Part shown: positions 1-9,168 of the stretch, one piece after another | How positions within the stretch are numbered: the stretch's first letter is position 1 | How the letters are laid out: the number at the start of each line of letters is the position of its first letter | From: Larkinella sp. C7 | GTDB lineage: Bacteria > Bacteroidota > Bacteroidia > Cytophagales > Spirosomataceae | Direction: 5' to 3' | Assembly (NCBI RefSeq): GCF_006149005.1 | Contig: NZ_VBSL01000002.1 | Span: 696,633 to 760,632 of the forward strand | Length of the DNA: 64,000 bases | Program-made: the position numbers and the translations under genes | The notes under the pieces: model-generated | What the model was told of the DNA's origin: nothing | Database searches by the model: none | Seen by the model: the letters and a program-made list of their open reading frames with translations, nothing else

Positions 1-983
1 CCGGGGAAGTGATTACCCCCATCGAGGCTACCCCGTATGTGGCCAACATGACACTCGAAGATCTGATTCTGCGGGCGGGTGGTTTGAAAGAGTCGGCTGC
101 GGCTGCGCAGATTGAAGTTGTTCGTCGGAAAAAAGATGTCGATGTGAGTTCAAAATCAGCCCAGGTTTCGGAAATTTTCCGATTCAACGTCGATCGGGAT
201 CTCAGCATGAAGCCAACGGATACGCAGTTTCCGCTCTTTCCCTACGATCAGGTGATCGTACGACGCTCGCCAAATTACCGAATCCAAACCTTTGTCAATG
301 TGGAAGGGGAAGTCGTCATGCCGGGTGAATATCCGGTGGTAACGAAAGACCAGCGCGTTTCGGATCTGGTTAAAATGGCGGGAGGCATTACGCCGTTTGC
401 CTACGTCCAGGGGGCTACGCTGGTGCGGACGATCCAACTGAGCGAGGCCGAAAAACAGTTGCGTCAGCAAACCATTACCGAACTGGCCGACGATAGCCCA
501 AAGGCGATTGTAAAGCCGGAAGTAACCACGGATGTTACGGAGCAACTGATCGGGATTAGCCTGCAGAAGATTTTAAGTAACCCGGGTTCCGCTGAAGATA
601 TGATTCTGGAAGAAGGTGATATTTTACGAATTCCGAAACAACTGGAAACTGTACGGGTTGGTGGAGAAGTATTGTTACCAACAACGGCGAAATACCGGAG
701 AGGACAAACGTTCCAGGATTACATTTCGCAGGCCGGTGGTTTCACCAGCCGTTCAGCCCGGAAACGCGCTTACGTCGTGTATGCCAACGGGTCGGCCGAC
801 CGGACACGCCGGTTTGCCTTCTTCAATGTGTATCCACGCGTTGAACCCGGTTCCGAAATTATTGTTCCGCAGCAAACCAAGGGCGAATTGACCCCACAGC
901 AGCTCATTTCGAACACCACCGGCGTGCTCAGTTCGATCATGACGTTGATCACGACAGTGTTGGCATTCCGGTTGCTTCGTTAA
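1..983 (+). CDS. SLBB-domain polysaccharide export protein, 5' end outside window
   Basis: The reading frame is already open at the first base, so the N-terminus (signal peptide and polysaccharide-export domain) lies to the left. The visible 326 residues contain three SLBB-type modules: a partial one at the start, one beginning FVNVEGEVVMPGEY and one beginning VRVGGEVLLP. A hydrophobic C-terminal segment (VLSSIMTLITTVLAFRL) looks like a membrane anchor. Proteins of this type are outer-membrane or periplasmic parts of Wza-like capsule and exopolysaccharide exporters. The Wzz-like gene follows after 35 bp, as expected for an export pair. The GTG at position 9 is an internal valine, not a start. 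Confidence 0.88.
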   Translation, partial: GEVITPIEATPYVANMTLEDLILRAGGLKESAAAAQIEVVRRKKDVDVSSKSAQVSEIFRFNVDRDLSMKPTDTQFPLFPYDQVIVRRSPNYRIQTFVNVEGEVVMPGEYPVVTKDQRVSDLVKMAGGITPFAYVQGATLVRTIQLSEAEKQLRQQTITELADDSPKAIVKPEVTTDVTEQLIGISLQKILSNPGSAEDMILEEGDILRIPKQLETVRVGGEVLLPTTAKYRRGQTFQDYISQAGGFTSRSARKRAYVVYANGSADRTRRFAFFNVYPRVEPGSEIIVPQQTKGELTPQQLISNTTGVLSSIMTLITTVLAFRLLR

Positions 984-1018
984 TACAGACATAAATCGCT
1001 TTGGTAATCTGACTTCGT

Positions 1019-2116
1019 ATGGAAACCATTGATTCAAAAAAAACAGACAAAAATCAACTGCCTCCCGATCAGGTATCGCCCAAGGAAGTTGTCAACCGGG
1101 TCATCCTGTTCAAAGACCAGCTAATACGCAGTTGGAAACTGCTGGCGGTCTTTATGGTGATCGGCGGAGCCATCGGCTTCATCATTGACTTCAATACCGA
1201 CAAGCGGCCCACCTACACGGGATACATTACGTTTAACCTCGGGGGCGGTTCAAGCCAGGGTGGCTTGGGCGAACTGGGCAACCTGGCCGGCATGTTTGGT
1301 CTGGGCGGTGGCGCTCCGGATGCCAACATCTTCACGGGTGAAAACTTTATGTATTACGTGGTTTCCAAACCAATCATCACCCGGTCTTTGCTGAAAGAAG
1401 TGGACACAACCGCCAACCACAAAGACCTGATGGTCAACTACTACATCAACAAGAGCGGGATTCGTGACGATGAGTGGGAAGACGATGATACGTTGCGGAA
1501 CTTCCGCTTTATCCGGGGAAAAGATCCGAAGAACTTTACGCGACTGGAAAACAAGGCGCTGGATGGGGTCTTCAACCGAATTAAGGGCGAGACTTCCATT
1601 GCGCAACTCGACCGAAAATCCTCCTTCCTGACCCTGAGAACCGGTATGCACGCGGAAATGCTGGCGGCAACTTGGCTGGATATTCTGCTGGAAACCGTAC
1701 AGGAAGACTTTACGGAAAAACAAAACCGCAAAACCAGAGAAATGCTGGTGCTGATGGAAAACCGCCGGGATTCACTGGGACGCGTGCTGGGTCGGAATGA
1801 TTCGAACCTGGCCCGTTACATCGACCAGAATCAGCAGGTTGTTGTAGCCGAAGGGCAGCTCCAGCAGTCGAAGCTAACCCGCAACTCGACCTTTCTGCAA
1901 CAACTTTACTACGGGGCGGTTCAAAGTGTCGACAACCTGAAACTCAGCCTGATCAAGGAAGCGCCTCTGTTCACCATCGTGGAACCCGTGTCGCTCCCGC
2001 TGTTTAAAGAGACCCACGAACCGTTTGCCTTCCAGGCCGGTATTGTCATGGGGCTCATTCTCGGTCTGATCTTCATCTTCCTGAGACAGACCTTCCACAG
2101 CATCATGCAGAGCTAA
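1019..2116 (+). CDS. Wzz/chain-length-determinant-type polysaccharide co-polymerase
   Basis: 365 residues with the classic two-membrane-helix layout: TM1 near residues 40-57, a long periplasmic and partly coiled middle, and TM2 near residues 337-358 just before the C-terminus. A Gly-rich stretch at about 74-100 follows the first periplasmic beta segment, a feature often seen in Bacteroidota Wzz-like proteins. There is no C-terminal tyrosine-kinase domain, so it would act as a length regulator or export scaffold in the inner membrane rather than as a BY-kinase. It lies between the SLBB exporter and the ABC permease, which supports a role in surface-polysaccharide export. Confidence 0.88.
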   Translation: METIDSKKTDKNQLPPDQVSPKEVVNRVILFKDQLIRSWKLLAVFMVIGGAIGFIIDFNTDKRPTYTGYITFNLGGGSSQGGLGELGNLAGMFGLGGGAPDANIFTGENFMYYVVSKPIITRSLLKEVDTTANHKDLMVNYYINKSGIRDDEWEDDDTLRNFRFIRGKDPKNFTRLENKALDGVFNRIKGETSIAQLDRKSSFLTLRTGMHAEMLAATWLDILLETVQEDFTEKQNRKTREMLVLMENRRDSLGRVLGRNDSNLARYIDQNQQVVVAEGQLQQSKLTRNSTFLQQLYYGAVQSVDNLKLSLIKEAPLFTIVEPVSLPLFKETHEPFAFQAGIVMGLILGLIFIFLRQTFHSIMQS

Positions 2117-2197
2117 TATTGCCATTGAACCCTTCCTCACCAACCGCACGGTTCCGGAGGAAGGGACCTTACTTACACTCTTCATTTATTCAAGTTT

Positions 2198-3037
2198 GTG
2201 AAAACACACGAAGTGGTTATTGAACCCGGTCGGTCGGAAAAGAATTACTGGCGGGATCTCTGGAAAAACCGGGAATTGCTCTATATTTTGTCCATGCGTG
2301 ACATTTCGGTCCGCTACAAACAAACGATTCTGGGTACCTCCTGGAGTCTGATCCGGCCACTGATTACGATGATGATTATGTTCTTCGTATTCAGTAAGGT
2401 AGCGAAACTGAAAGGCGACCCCGGCATTCCTTATCCACTCATGATTCTGGCTGGTTTGACGATCTGGACGTTTTTTTCCAACTCGTTTACCCAGATCAGC
2501 ACCAGCATTACGGCCAACTCGAACCTGGTCACGAAGGTCTATTTTCCCCGGCTGATCATGCCGCTCAGTTCGTCGGTCGTGAGTTTCATCGACTTTCTGG
2601 TGGCGCTGGGGCTGTTTGTGGTCCTGACAATCTGGTACCAGTTCTGGCCCGACTGGCACATCCTGTTTCTACCGTTCTTTATCCTGCTGGCGTTGCTGGC
2701 ATCCTTTGCATTTGGTCTTATCTTTGCGGTGCTCAACGTCAAATTTCGGGACATTGGCCAGCTCATACCGTTCATTGTTCAGATCGGTTTTTACGCCTGC
2801 CCGATTGCCTACAGCAGCCGGCTGGTGGAAGAAAATGCCGGCGAATGGTGGCACCCGATCTATTACATGAACCCGATGGTCGGCATTATCGACGGATTCA
2901 AATGGTCGTTATTGGGTGAGAAAGCCTTTTTCAATCCGACCAGTGTGATTAATTCAGTGGTGATTATTACGATCTTTCTCTTCATCTCCATTTATTTTTT
3001 CCGGAAACGGGAAAACTCCTTTGTGGATGATATTTAA
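2198..3037 (+). CDS. ABC-2 type polysaccharide/polyol-phosphate export permease (Wzm-like)
   Basis: 279 residues with six predicted membrane helices and the N-terminal family signature: a cytoplasmic amphipathic stretch with WRDLWKNRELL followed by RDISVRYKQTILG. The start is GTG. The first ATG codes for Met in the SMRDIS motif, and using it would remove the conserved N-terminal cytoplasmic helix, so GTG is preferred. It should form the membrane channel that moves undecaprenyl-linked polysaccharide across the inner membrane together with the ATPase encoded 93 bp downstream. Confidence 0.9.
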   Translation: MKTHEVVIEPGRSEKNYWRDLWKNRELLYILSMRDISVRYKQTILGTSWSLIRPLITMMIMFFVFSKVAKLKGDPGIPYPLMILAGLTIWTFFSNSFTQISTSITANSNLVTKVYFPRLIMPLSSSVVSFIDFLVALGLFVVLTIWYQFWPDWHILFLPFFILLALLASFAFGLIFAVLNVKFRDIGQLIPFIVQIGFYACPIAYSSRLVEENAGEWWHPIYYMNPMVGIIDGFKWSLLGEKAFFNPTSVINSVVIITIFLFISIYFFRKRENSFVDDI

Positions 3038-3130
3038 AATTAAGTTGCTGGGTTTCGTTTTGAACAGAATGTGTTTATTTACGTTAGTTAACTGAAAACA
3101 AACAACTTACAACGGGCAACTTAGTAAGCT

Positions 3131-4402
3131 ATGGCGGTCATTACAGCAGAAGATATTAGCAAACGATACATCATCGACCATAAACGGGGCAAGGGCAGCA
3201 CCAGTATCAAGGATGCCCTGGGCGACCAGATACGGAAGATTTTTAATGGCAAGAAGTCTCCACACGAGGAGACCGAACACATTGAACATGAAGATTTCTG
3301 GGCACTGAAGGACGTTAATTTCAGCGTCGAGCAGGGCGACCGGATCGGGATCGTTGGTCACAACGGAGCCGGCAAGTCCACGCTCCTGAAAGTTCTCAGC
3401 AAAATTACCGAACCCACCACGGGCCGGATTCACATCCGGGGCCGCATTGCCAGCCTGCTCGAAGTCGGCACCGGTTTTCACCCCGAGCTGACCGGTCGCG
3501 AAAATATTTTCCTCAACGGCGCCATTCTGGGCATGACCCGGGAAGAAATCCGGAAGCAGTTTGATGCCATCGTCGATTTTGGCGGCATTGAGAAATTCCT
3601 GGATACGCCCGTCAAGCGGTATTCGTCGGGGATGTATGTCCGGCTGGGATTTGCCATTGCCGCCCACCTCGATCCCGAAATCCTTATCATCGATGAGGTG
3701 CTGGCAGTCGGCGATGCCGAGTTTCAGAAGAAAAGTCTGGGGAAGATGCGCGATGTTTCGGCCAGCGGCCGGACCATTCTGTTCGTAAGTCACAACATGA
3801 CGGCCGTGCAGGCGCTCTGCAACCGGACGCTCTACTTCGAACGCGGGCAACTGATCGAACAGGGCGAAACCAACCAGGTGGTCGCGTCGTATCTGAGCAA
3901 AATTTCAAAAACGAAACTGATTCGGGAGTGGAATACACCGGAAGAGGCTCCCGGCAATGATCTGGTGCGGATCAAGAAAATCGAAATCCTGCCCGAATAC
4001 GTTGACAATCAGATTTTTATCGACGTTCGCACCCCGTTCCGCGTTCGGTTCGAATACTGGAACTTCATGGACAAGGCCAACCTCAACCTGAGCCTTCACA
4101 TGAACTCCATGACCGGCGAATGTATTTTCAACGTCGGTACGCAATCCCAACCGTATGCGAAGGGGCTCATCGCGGGCGAGTGTCTGGTGCCGGGCCACTT
4201 TCTGAACGATGGGACGTATAACGTATCCATGATGATTGTAAAAGATACCGTCACTCCGCTGTACAATATGGAAGAAGGACTTATCTTTGACGTTGCCGAT
4301 TACCGCGACGGTGTGGCATGGTATGGCAAATGGCCAGGCTATGTGCGTCCGCAACTGAAGTTCCACACCGAAATGATGGAAGAAAACATTCTGAATGATT
4401 AA
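3131..4402 (+). CDS. ABC transporter ATP-binding protein with C-terminal glycan-recognition domain (Wzt-like)
   Basis: 423 residues. Walker A GHNGAGKST is at residues 76-84, the ABC signature is the degenerate YSSGMYVRLGFA typical of this subfamily, and Walker B ILIIDEVLAVGD has D188 and E189. The ATPase domain ends near residue 250. The remaining ~170 residues form a beta-rich extension of the Wzt C-terminal type, which in studied O-antigen exporters reads the modified non-reducing end of the glycan. The extension is evidence that the locus makes a capped or modified polymer exported by an ABC route. The stop overlaps the following aminotransferase start by 8 bp, implying translational coupling. 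Confidence 0.92.
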   Translation: MAVITAEDISKRYIIDHKRGKGSTSIKDALGDQIRKIFNGKKSPHEETEHIEHEDFWALKDVNFSVEQGDRIGIVGHNGAGKSTLLKVLSKITEPTTGRIHIRGRIASLLEVGTGFHPELTGRENIFLNGAILGMTREEIRKQFDAIVDFGGIEKFLDTPVKRYSSGMYVRLGFAIAAHLDPEILIIDEVLAVGDAEFQKKSLGKMRDVSASGRTILFVSHNMTAVQALCNRTLYFERGQLIEQGETNQVVASYLSKISKTKLIREWNTPEEAPGNDLVRIKKIEILPEYVDNQIFIDVRTPFRVRFEYWNFMDKANLNLSLHMNSMTGECIFNVGTQSQPYAKGLIAGECLVPGHFLNDGTYNVSMMIVKDTVTPLYNMEEGLIFDVADYRDGVAWYGKWPGYVRPQLKFHTEMMEENILND

Positions 4403-5468
4403 CATCACCAAGTCGTACCTGCCTCCCCTCGAAGAATACGTCAAGCATCTTGAGGGAATCTGGGAACGTGTCTACCTGACCAACAACGGTCCGCTCGTCC
4501 AGCAACTGGAAAAAGAGCTGAAGGCGTATCTTGACATCAATCACCTGCTGTTTTGCGGAAACGGAACCATCGTTTTGCAAATGGCAATCAAGGCATTGGG
4601 GCTCACCAAAGAGATCATTACCACCCCATTTTCGTACTGTGCCAGTACGCACGCCATCCTGTGGGAGAACTGCACGCCGGTTTTCGCCGATGTCCGGGAA
4701 GATGATTTCACGATCGATCCGCTGAAGATCGAACCGCTGATCACCGAAAACACGGAGGCTATTCTGGCGACCCACGTCTACGGAAATCTCTGTCAGATCG
4801 AAGCCATCGAAGCCCTGGCGAAAAAGCACAATCTGAAAGTGATCTACGACGGAGCGCATTCATTTGGGGCTACTTACCAAGGCAAATCCGCCCTGTCATA
4901 CGGAGACATCAGTACCTGCAGTTTCCACGCAACGAAGGTCTTTCATACCATCGAAGGCGGTCTGGTTACCTGCAACGACGACGCCATCGCCGAAAAACTC
5001 AACCTGTACCGCAGCTTTGGGCACCGCTTCGATGACTACATCGACATGGGAATCAACGGAAAAAACTCCGAATTCCATGCCGCGATGGGGCTTTGCAACC
5101 TGCCCGTGGTGCCGAAACTGATCGAAGCCCGCAAAGAGCGGTTTGCCCGCTATGATGCGCAGTTGAACCTTTCGAAGATTCAACGGCCCGTTATTCAGCC
5201 CGAAACCGGCTACAATTATGCCTATTATCCGATTGTTCTGGAAACTGAGGCCAAATTGCTGGAAATCAAAGCCGCCCTGGAACAGGTGAAGATCAATCCC
5301 CGACGGTATTTTTACCCCTCGCTGAATACCCTGCCGTTCCTGAAAACCACCCAACCCTGCCCCATTTCGGAAAGCATTGCGCTCCGGGCCCTCTGCCTGC
5401 CGATGTATCCCGATCTGGAGGAAGAAGTGATCGATCAGGTTTGCGAGATTGTGAATAAATACGTTTGA
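4395..5468 (+). CDS. DegT/DnrJ/EryC1/StrS-family sugar aminotransferase
   Basis: 357 residues, close to the usual length of the family. The PLP-binding lysine is visible as K181 in the motif HATKVFHTIEGG. Upstream are the conserved PFSYCASTHAI and IYDGAHSFGA segments that contact the cofactor. Enzymes of this fold transfer an amino group to a keto-sugar nucleotide, giving 3- or 4-amino-deoxy sugars for surface glycans. The exact sugar cannot be told from sequence. The start overlaps the ABC ATPase gene. Confidence 0.9.
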   Translation: MINITKSYLPPLEEYVKHLEGIWERVYLTNNGPLVQQLEKELKAYLDINHLLFCGNGTIVLQMAIKALGLTKEIITTPFSYCASTHAILWENCTPVFADVREDDFTIDPLKIEPLITENTEAILATHVYGNLCQIEAIEALAKKHNLKVIYDGAHSFGATYQGKSALSYGDISTCSFHATKVFHTIEGGLVTCNDDAIAEKLNLYRSFGHRFDDYIDMGINGKNSEFHAAMGLCNLPVVPKLIEARKERFARYDAQLNLSKIQRPVIQPETGYNYAYYPIVLETEAKLLEIKAALEQVKINPRRYFYPSLNTLPFLKTTQPCPISESIALRALCLPMYPDLEEEVIDQVCEIVNKYV

Positions 5469-5471
5469 AAA

Positions 5472-5601
5472 ATGAATGAAAAAGGTAAAGTGAAGAATTA
5501 GAAATGTAAAAATAGCTTACAGCATAGCCTTAAACCGGTTATCACTTTTAAATTTTACATTGATCATTTTACATTTTTCATTAATACGCTAATTCACTGC
5601 C
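5472..5601. repeat. Imperfect intergenic inverted repeat
   Basis: The gap between the aminotransferase and the GT39-like gene is AT-rich. Its left part (from about 5472, AATGAAAAAGGTAAAGTGA, later AAATGTAAAA) is roughly complementary to its right part (TTTTACATT, later TTTTACATTTTTCATT at about 5566-5581). The transcript could fold into a long imperfect stem. It belongs to the same class of short-word palindromic spacers found elsewhere in this window. Confidence 0.5.
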
Positions 5602-5612
5602 AGCATTACATC

Positions 5613-7655
5613 ATGACTTTCTTTTACCTGCTTACGTTTGCCCTGTTCGTTGTTTACATTGGCAACACCGCAGCCGGTATCAGCCGACGATCGCTGACCG
5701 AGTGGTTGCTGGTTTGCTTCATTCTATTTGCCGGCAGCGTTATCCTGACCGGGTATTGCCTCTCCGCATTCTATCTCACCGCTACCACACCGGTCTGGGC
5801 GTTTGCCGTTTTTCTGCCCTTAACGGTTTTGCGTCTGGTTTTTGGAAGGCTCGTCGATCAGCCGCGCTGGTCGGTCGGTTCGTTGCTGCGGGAAAGGCGG
5901 GCAACGTTTGGCAACTGGTACCGCTCCCTGTCCCTCTATTTCAAGGTTCTCTTTACGACCCTGCTGGCAACCTTATCCGTCATTGCCATCACCAACCTGC
6001 TGCTGGTGCTGCTCACACCCCCGAACGAATGGGACAGCATGACCGGCCACCTGAACCGGGTGATGCAATACATCCAGCGCGGCAGTATGCGGCATTTTGG
6101 CGGTACGAACTGGAACATCGACACCTACCCCAAAAGCGTCTGTACGATCCAGATTTATTCCTTTCTGATCACCGGCCGCTTCGAAAATGCCTTCAAACTC
6201 ATCCACCATCTCTCCTACTGGATGGCCATTATAGCGGTTTTCGGTATTGCCCAACGCATCGCCCGGAACCTGTCCGCCAGTTTTTTTGCCGCCCTGTGTT
6301 ACGCCCTGCTGCCCGATTTTCTAATGCAGGCCGTTACGACCGAGACCGATATTGTGCTGACGGCCTACCTGGGGAGTTTCCTGTATTTCCTGTTTGCCTA
6401 CCGCGAATCCGGCACGGAAACCACCCGCGATGCCCGGTATCTGTATCTGGCCGGGATCACCTTTGGCATTGCTTACGGCCACAAAGTCACGTTTACGCTG
6501 CTCCTGCCGTCATTGTTCGTCCTGATGATCTACACGGTTTTCTGGGCACCCACACCCTCGATCTTTTTCCAGCGACTCAAACACGTCGTACCGGCTTTCA
6601 TCGTCGGTGTTTGTTTGTGGATGCTGCCAACGGGCTACCTCAAGAACATCGAAGTATTCGGCCACCCCATCGGGCCGCCGACCGCCCTGAAACACCAGTC
6701 GGTGGAACGCGCCGGGCCTTTGCGGAATTTGCTGGAACAAGGCAGCCGGAATGTCATTCGGTACGGATACGATCACATCAACCTCGACGGTTTGCGCAAC
6801 ACGCAGTGGGGCCTGGACGCCAACGTAATCATGCGAAAACCGCTGGTCAAACTGGAGGAAGTCACCAAAATGCGGCTGGATGAAGAAACCGATTTTTCGA
6901 TTTTCCCCTTCGTTTTCAGCCGACGGTTTGAGTTTTACAACGCCAATCCCTACTGGGGCATCATCGGTTTCGGCCTGATTCTGCCGCTGGTTGCGCTTTC
7001 GTTGCTGGGTCTGCTGCGTTCGAAAGCCCACTTTTTCCTGGCGGGTGCCTTTGTGCTGCACTTTCTGGCGCTCTCCTATTCGGCGCCGTATGATCCTTTC
7101 AAAGGGCGGTATTTCATCGAAACCGGTTTGCTGGGGTCGCTCTTTTTACCCATCCTCTTTACGAACCGCTGGCTCAATATTGTGAAACCGGGCCGGGTGA
7201 TGCTCAAAACGTATGTGGGTTTCGTCATCATCGTCGGGTGTCTTTCCGCCCTGTTTACGGTTTTCCTGAACGAGCGCTGTTTGCCGCTTCCAGCCTATGG
7301 GCGACCGTCGGCGTTCATTGCCGAGCGCATGTATTCGCAGATGATGTTCCGGCCCGATAGTTACGTGCCCTACAAACGGTTCGATACGCTGGTGCCGGAA
7401 AACGCGACAGTTGCCCTGGGCACCATCAACGACGATTTTGAATACCCCCTGTACGGCAAAAACCTGTCCCGGCGACTGATTGTGATCAATCCCTTCGAAA
7501 AAGGAGTGCAGCCCATTCCGAAAGAAGCGGATTACCTGTTTTTCTCGAAAAACGTCATCAAACCGCAGCCGGGCGATGTGCGGCTGGGAACCGACACCAC
7601 CATGACCCACCTGATCGTACCGGGTGAGGATTATTATTTGCGAAAATTGAAGTAG
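5613..7655 (+). CDS. Polytopic membrane glycosyltransferase-like protein (GT39/ArnT-like)
   Basis: 680 residues with about a dozen hydrophobic helices in the N-terminal two thirds and a soluble C-terminal part of ~130 residues. After the first helices comes an acidic loop motif (NEWDSMTGHLNRV), as in the first external loop of PMT/ArnT-type enzymes, where an Asp/Glu is catalytic. Such enzymes use polyprenyl-phosphate sugars on the periplasmic side. Function is inferred from topology and this loop only, so specificity is unknown. It is preceded by a 140-bp palindromic spacer. Confidence 0.65.
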   Translation: MTFFYLLTFALFVVYIGNTAAGISRRSLTEWLLVCFILFAGSVILTGYCLSAFYLTATTPVWAFAVFLPLTVLRLVFGRLVDQPRWSVGSLLRERRATFGNWYRSLSLYFKVLFTTLLATLSVIAITNLLLVLLTPPNEWDSMTGHLNRVMQYIQRGSMRHFGGTNWNIDTYPKSVCTIQIYSFLITGRFENAFKLIHHLSYWMAIIAVFGIAQRIARNLSASFFAALCYALLPDFLMQAVTTETDIVLTAYLGSFLYFLFAYRESGTETTRDARYLYLAGITFGIAYGHKVTFTLLLPSLFVLMIYTVFWAPTPSIFFQRLKHVVPAFIVGVCLWMLPTGYLKNIEVFGHPIGPPTALKHQSVERAGPLRNLLEQGSRNVIRYGYDHINLDGLRNTQWGLDANVIMRKPLVKLEEVTKMRLDEETDFSIFPFVFSRRFEFYNANPYWGIIGFGLILPLVALSLLGLLRSKAHFFLAGAFVLHFLALSYSAPYDPFKGRYFIETGLLGSLFLPILFTNRWLNIVKPGRVMLKTYVGFVIIVGCLSALFTVFLNERCLPLPAYGRPSAFIAERMYSQMMFRPDSYVPYKRFDTLVPENATVALGTINDDFEYPLYGKNLSRRLIVINPFEKGVQPIPKEADYLFFSKNVIKPQPGDVRLGTDTTMTHLIVPGEDYYLRKLK

Positions 7656-7713
7656 CCGGACTTTCGAAGCCGGATTCCACACAAAAGACGGTTTTTGAAA
7701 ACCGTTTACTGAG

Positions 7714-8412
7714 ATGACCATTGCCATCATGCAGCCCTATATTTTGCCTTACATCGGATACTTGCAACTGATGAACGAGGTCGATAAATTTATTTTTTAC
7801 GACGACGTGGCTTTCATCAACCGGGGCTGGATAAACCGAAACCGGATTCTGGTGAACGGCAAGGATTTTATGCTCACGGTGCCGCTCAAGGATGCCAGCC
7901 AGAACAAACGGATTGCCGACATCCACCTGAGCGACGATCCGAAATGGCGGCAAAAATTGCTGCAAACCCTCGGTCAGTCGTATCGGAAAGCGCCTTTTTA
8001 TAAAACGGTATTCCCCTTGCTGGAAAAAATCGTAAACTTGGAGGTTCGAACGATTGCCGAACTGGTTCGTGAAAGTTTTCCCTTGCTCAACGATTACCTG
8101 GGTATTCAGACGGAACTGGTGCCGTCGTCGGATGTGTACAACAACAGCGAACTCCGGGGGCAGGAACGGATTCTGGACATCTGTCTGCAGGAAAAAGCAA
8201 CCCGGTACATCAATCCCATTGGGGGCATGGAACTCTATGACCGGCAGCGGTTTGCCGACGCGGGCATCGAGTTGTTTTTTATTCAGTCAAAACGGGTGGA
8301 ATATCCCCAGTTTCAGAACGAATTTATACCCTGGCTCTCCATCGCCGACGTGCTGATGTTCAACGACGTACCGGCGGTACAGGAGATGCTGAAAGAGTTT
8401 GAGTTAATTTAA
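7714..8412 (+). CDS. WbqC-like family protein
   Basis: 232 residues. The N-terminus IMQPYILPYIGYLQLM, followed by FIFYDDVAFINRGWINRN, is the hallmark of the WbqC-like family, and a later INPIGG segment is also typical. Members occur almost exclusively inside O-antigen or capsule loci next to aminotransferases and glycosyltransferases, but no biochemical activity is firmly assigned. Here it lies 58 bp after the GT39-like gene and upstream of a NeuD-type acetyltransferase, the usual company of the family. Confidence 0.85.
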   Translation: MTIAIMQPYILPYIGYLQLMNEVDKFIFYDDVAFINRGWINRNRILVNGKDFMLTVPLKDASQNKRIADIHLSDDPKWRQKLLQTLGQSYRKAPFYKTVFPLLEKIVNLEVRTIAELVRESFPLLNDYLGIQTELVPSSDVYNNSELRGQERILDICLQEKATRYINPIGGMELYDRQRFADAGIELFFIQSKRVEYPQFQNEFIPWLSIADVLMFNDVPAVQEMLKEFELI

Positions 8413-8425
8413 TGGTTAGAGGGCT

Positions 8426-8490
8426 TGATGGTTTAACGGTTAATAGGGTTAGGAGCAACTCAACCATTTTAAACCGTTTAACCATCCAAC
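8426..8490. repeat. Intergenic inverted repeat
   Basis: Left arm GATGGTTTAACGGTTAATAG and right arm TTTTAAACCGTTTAACCATC are complementary with a few mismatches and would form a stem of about 25 bp in the spacer between wbqC-like and neuD-like genes. It may act as an intercistronic mRNA structure or terminator; no T-run follows it. Confidence 0.5.
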
Positions 8491-8503
8491 AATTTTACTT
8501 TCT

Positions 8504-9157
8504 ATGGCAAAAGTGATCATCTTCGGCGTACTGGATACCGCCGAACTCGCGCATTTTTATTTAACGCACGACTCTGAACACGAGGTGGTTGCGTTTGCCC
8601 TCAATCGGGATTATCTGAAAGAAACCGAGTTCAAGGGGCTTCCGGTGGTCGCTTTTGAAGAGATTGAAACGGTGTATCCCCCGCAGGAATTCAAATTTTT
8701 CGCGCCCATGACGGGCCGGAAAATGAACAAAAACCGGGAGAAGATCTACCTCGAAGCCAAGGCGAAAGGATACGAGTGCATTTCGTACGTCAGTTCCAAA
8801 GCAACGCTCTTCAACAACCCCATCGGCGAAAACTGCTTTATTCTGGAGGACAACACGATTCAGCCTTTCACCACCATCGGCAACAACGTCGTGTTGTGGA
8901 GCGGCAATCACATTGGCCACCACGGACAGATCAAGGATCACGTCTTTTTCACGTCGCACGTCGTCCTGTCAGGTCACTGCGTGGTTGATTCCTACAGCTT
9001 TTTCGGCGTCAACAGCACCATCCGTGATTACCTGCACATTGCCGAAGGCACGCTGGTGGGCATGGCCGCTGCCGTCATCAAATCGACCGAAGCCTGGGGT
9101 GTTTACATGGGCAATCCCGCCGAAAAACGCCCCATTCCGAGTCACAAAGTTTATTAA
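8504..9157 (+). CDS. NeuD/PglD-like sugar O-/N-acetyltransferase (left-handed beta-helix)
   Basis: 217 residues in two parts. The first ~85 form a Rossmann-like domain (VIIFGVLDTAELAHFYL) and the rest is an LbH domain with hexapeptide-like turns such as NPIGENCFI, TTIGNNVVL and VVDSYSFFGVNSTI. This architecture is typical of NeuD/PglD enzymes that transfer acetyl from acetyl-CoA to sugar nucleotides or sialic-acid-like sugars. Together with the aminotransferase upstream, an N-acetylated amino-deoxy sugar is a reasonable guess for one building block of the polymer. Confidence 0.82.
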   Translation: MAKVIIFGVLDTAELAHFYLTHDSEHEVVAFALNRDYLKETEFKGLPVVAFEEIETVYPPQEFKFFAPMTGRKMNKNREKIYLEAKAKGYECISYVSSKATLFNNPIGENCFILEDNTIQPFTTIGNNVVLWSGNHIGHHGQIKDHVFFTSHVVLSGHCVVDSYSFFGVNSTIRDYLHIAEGTLVGMAAAVIKSTEAWGVYMGNPAEKRPIPSHKVY

Positions 9158-9168
9158 CCATTTTTCTC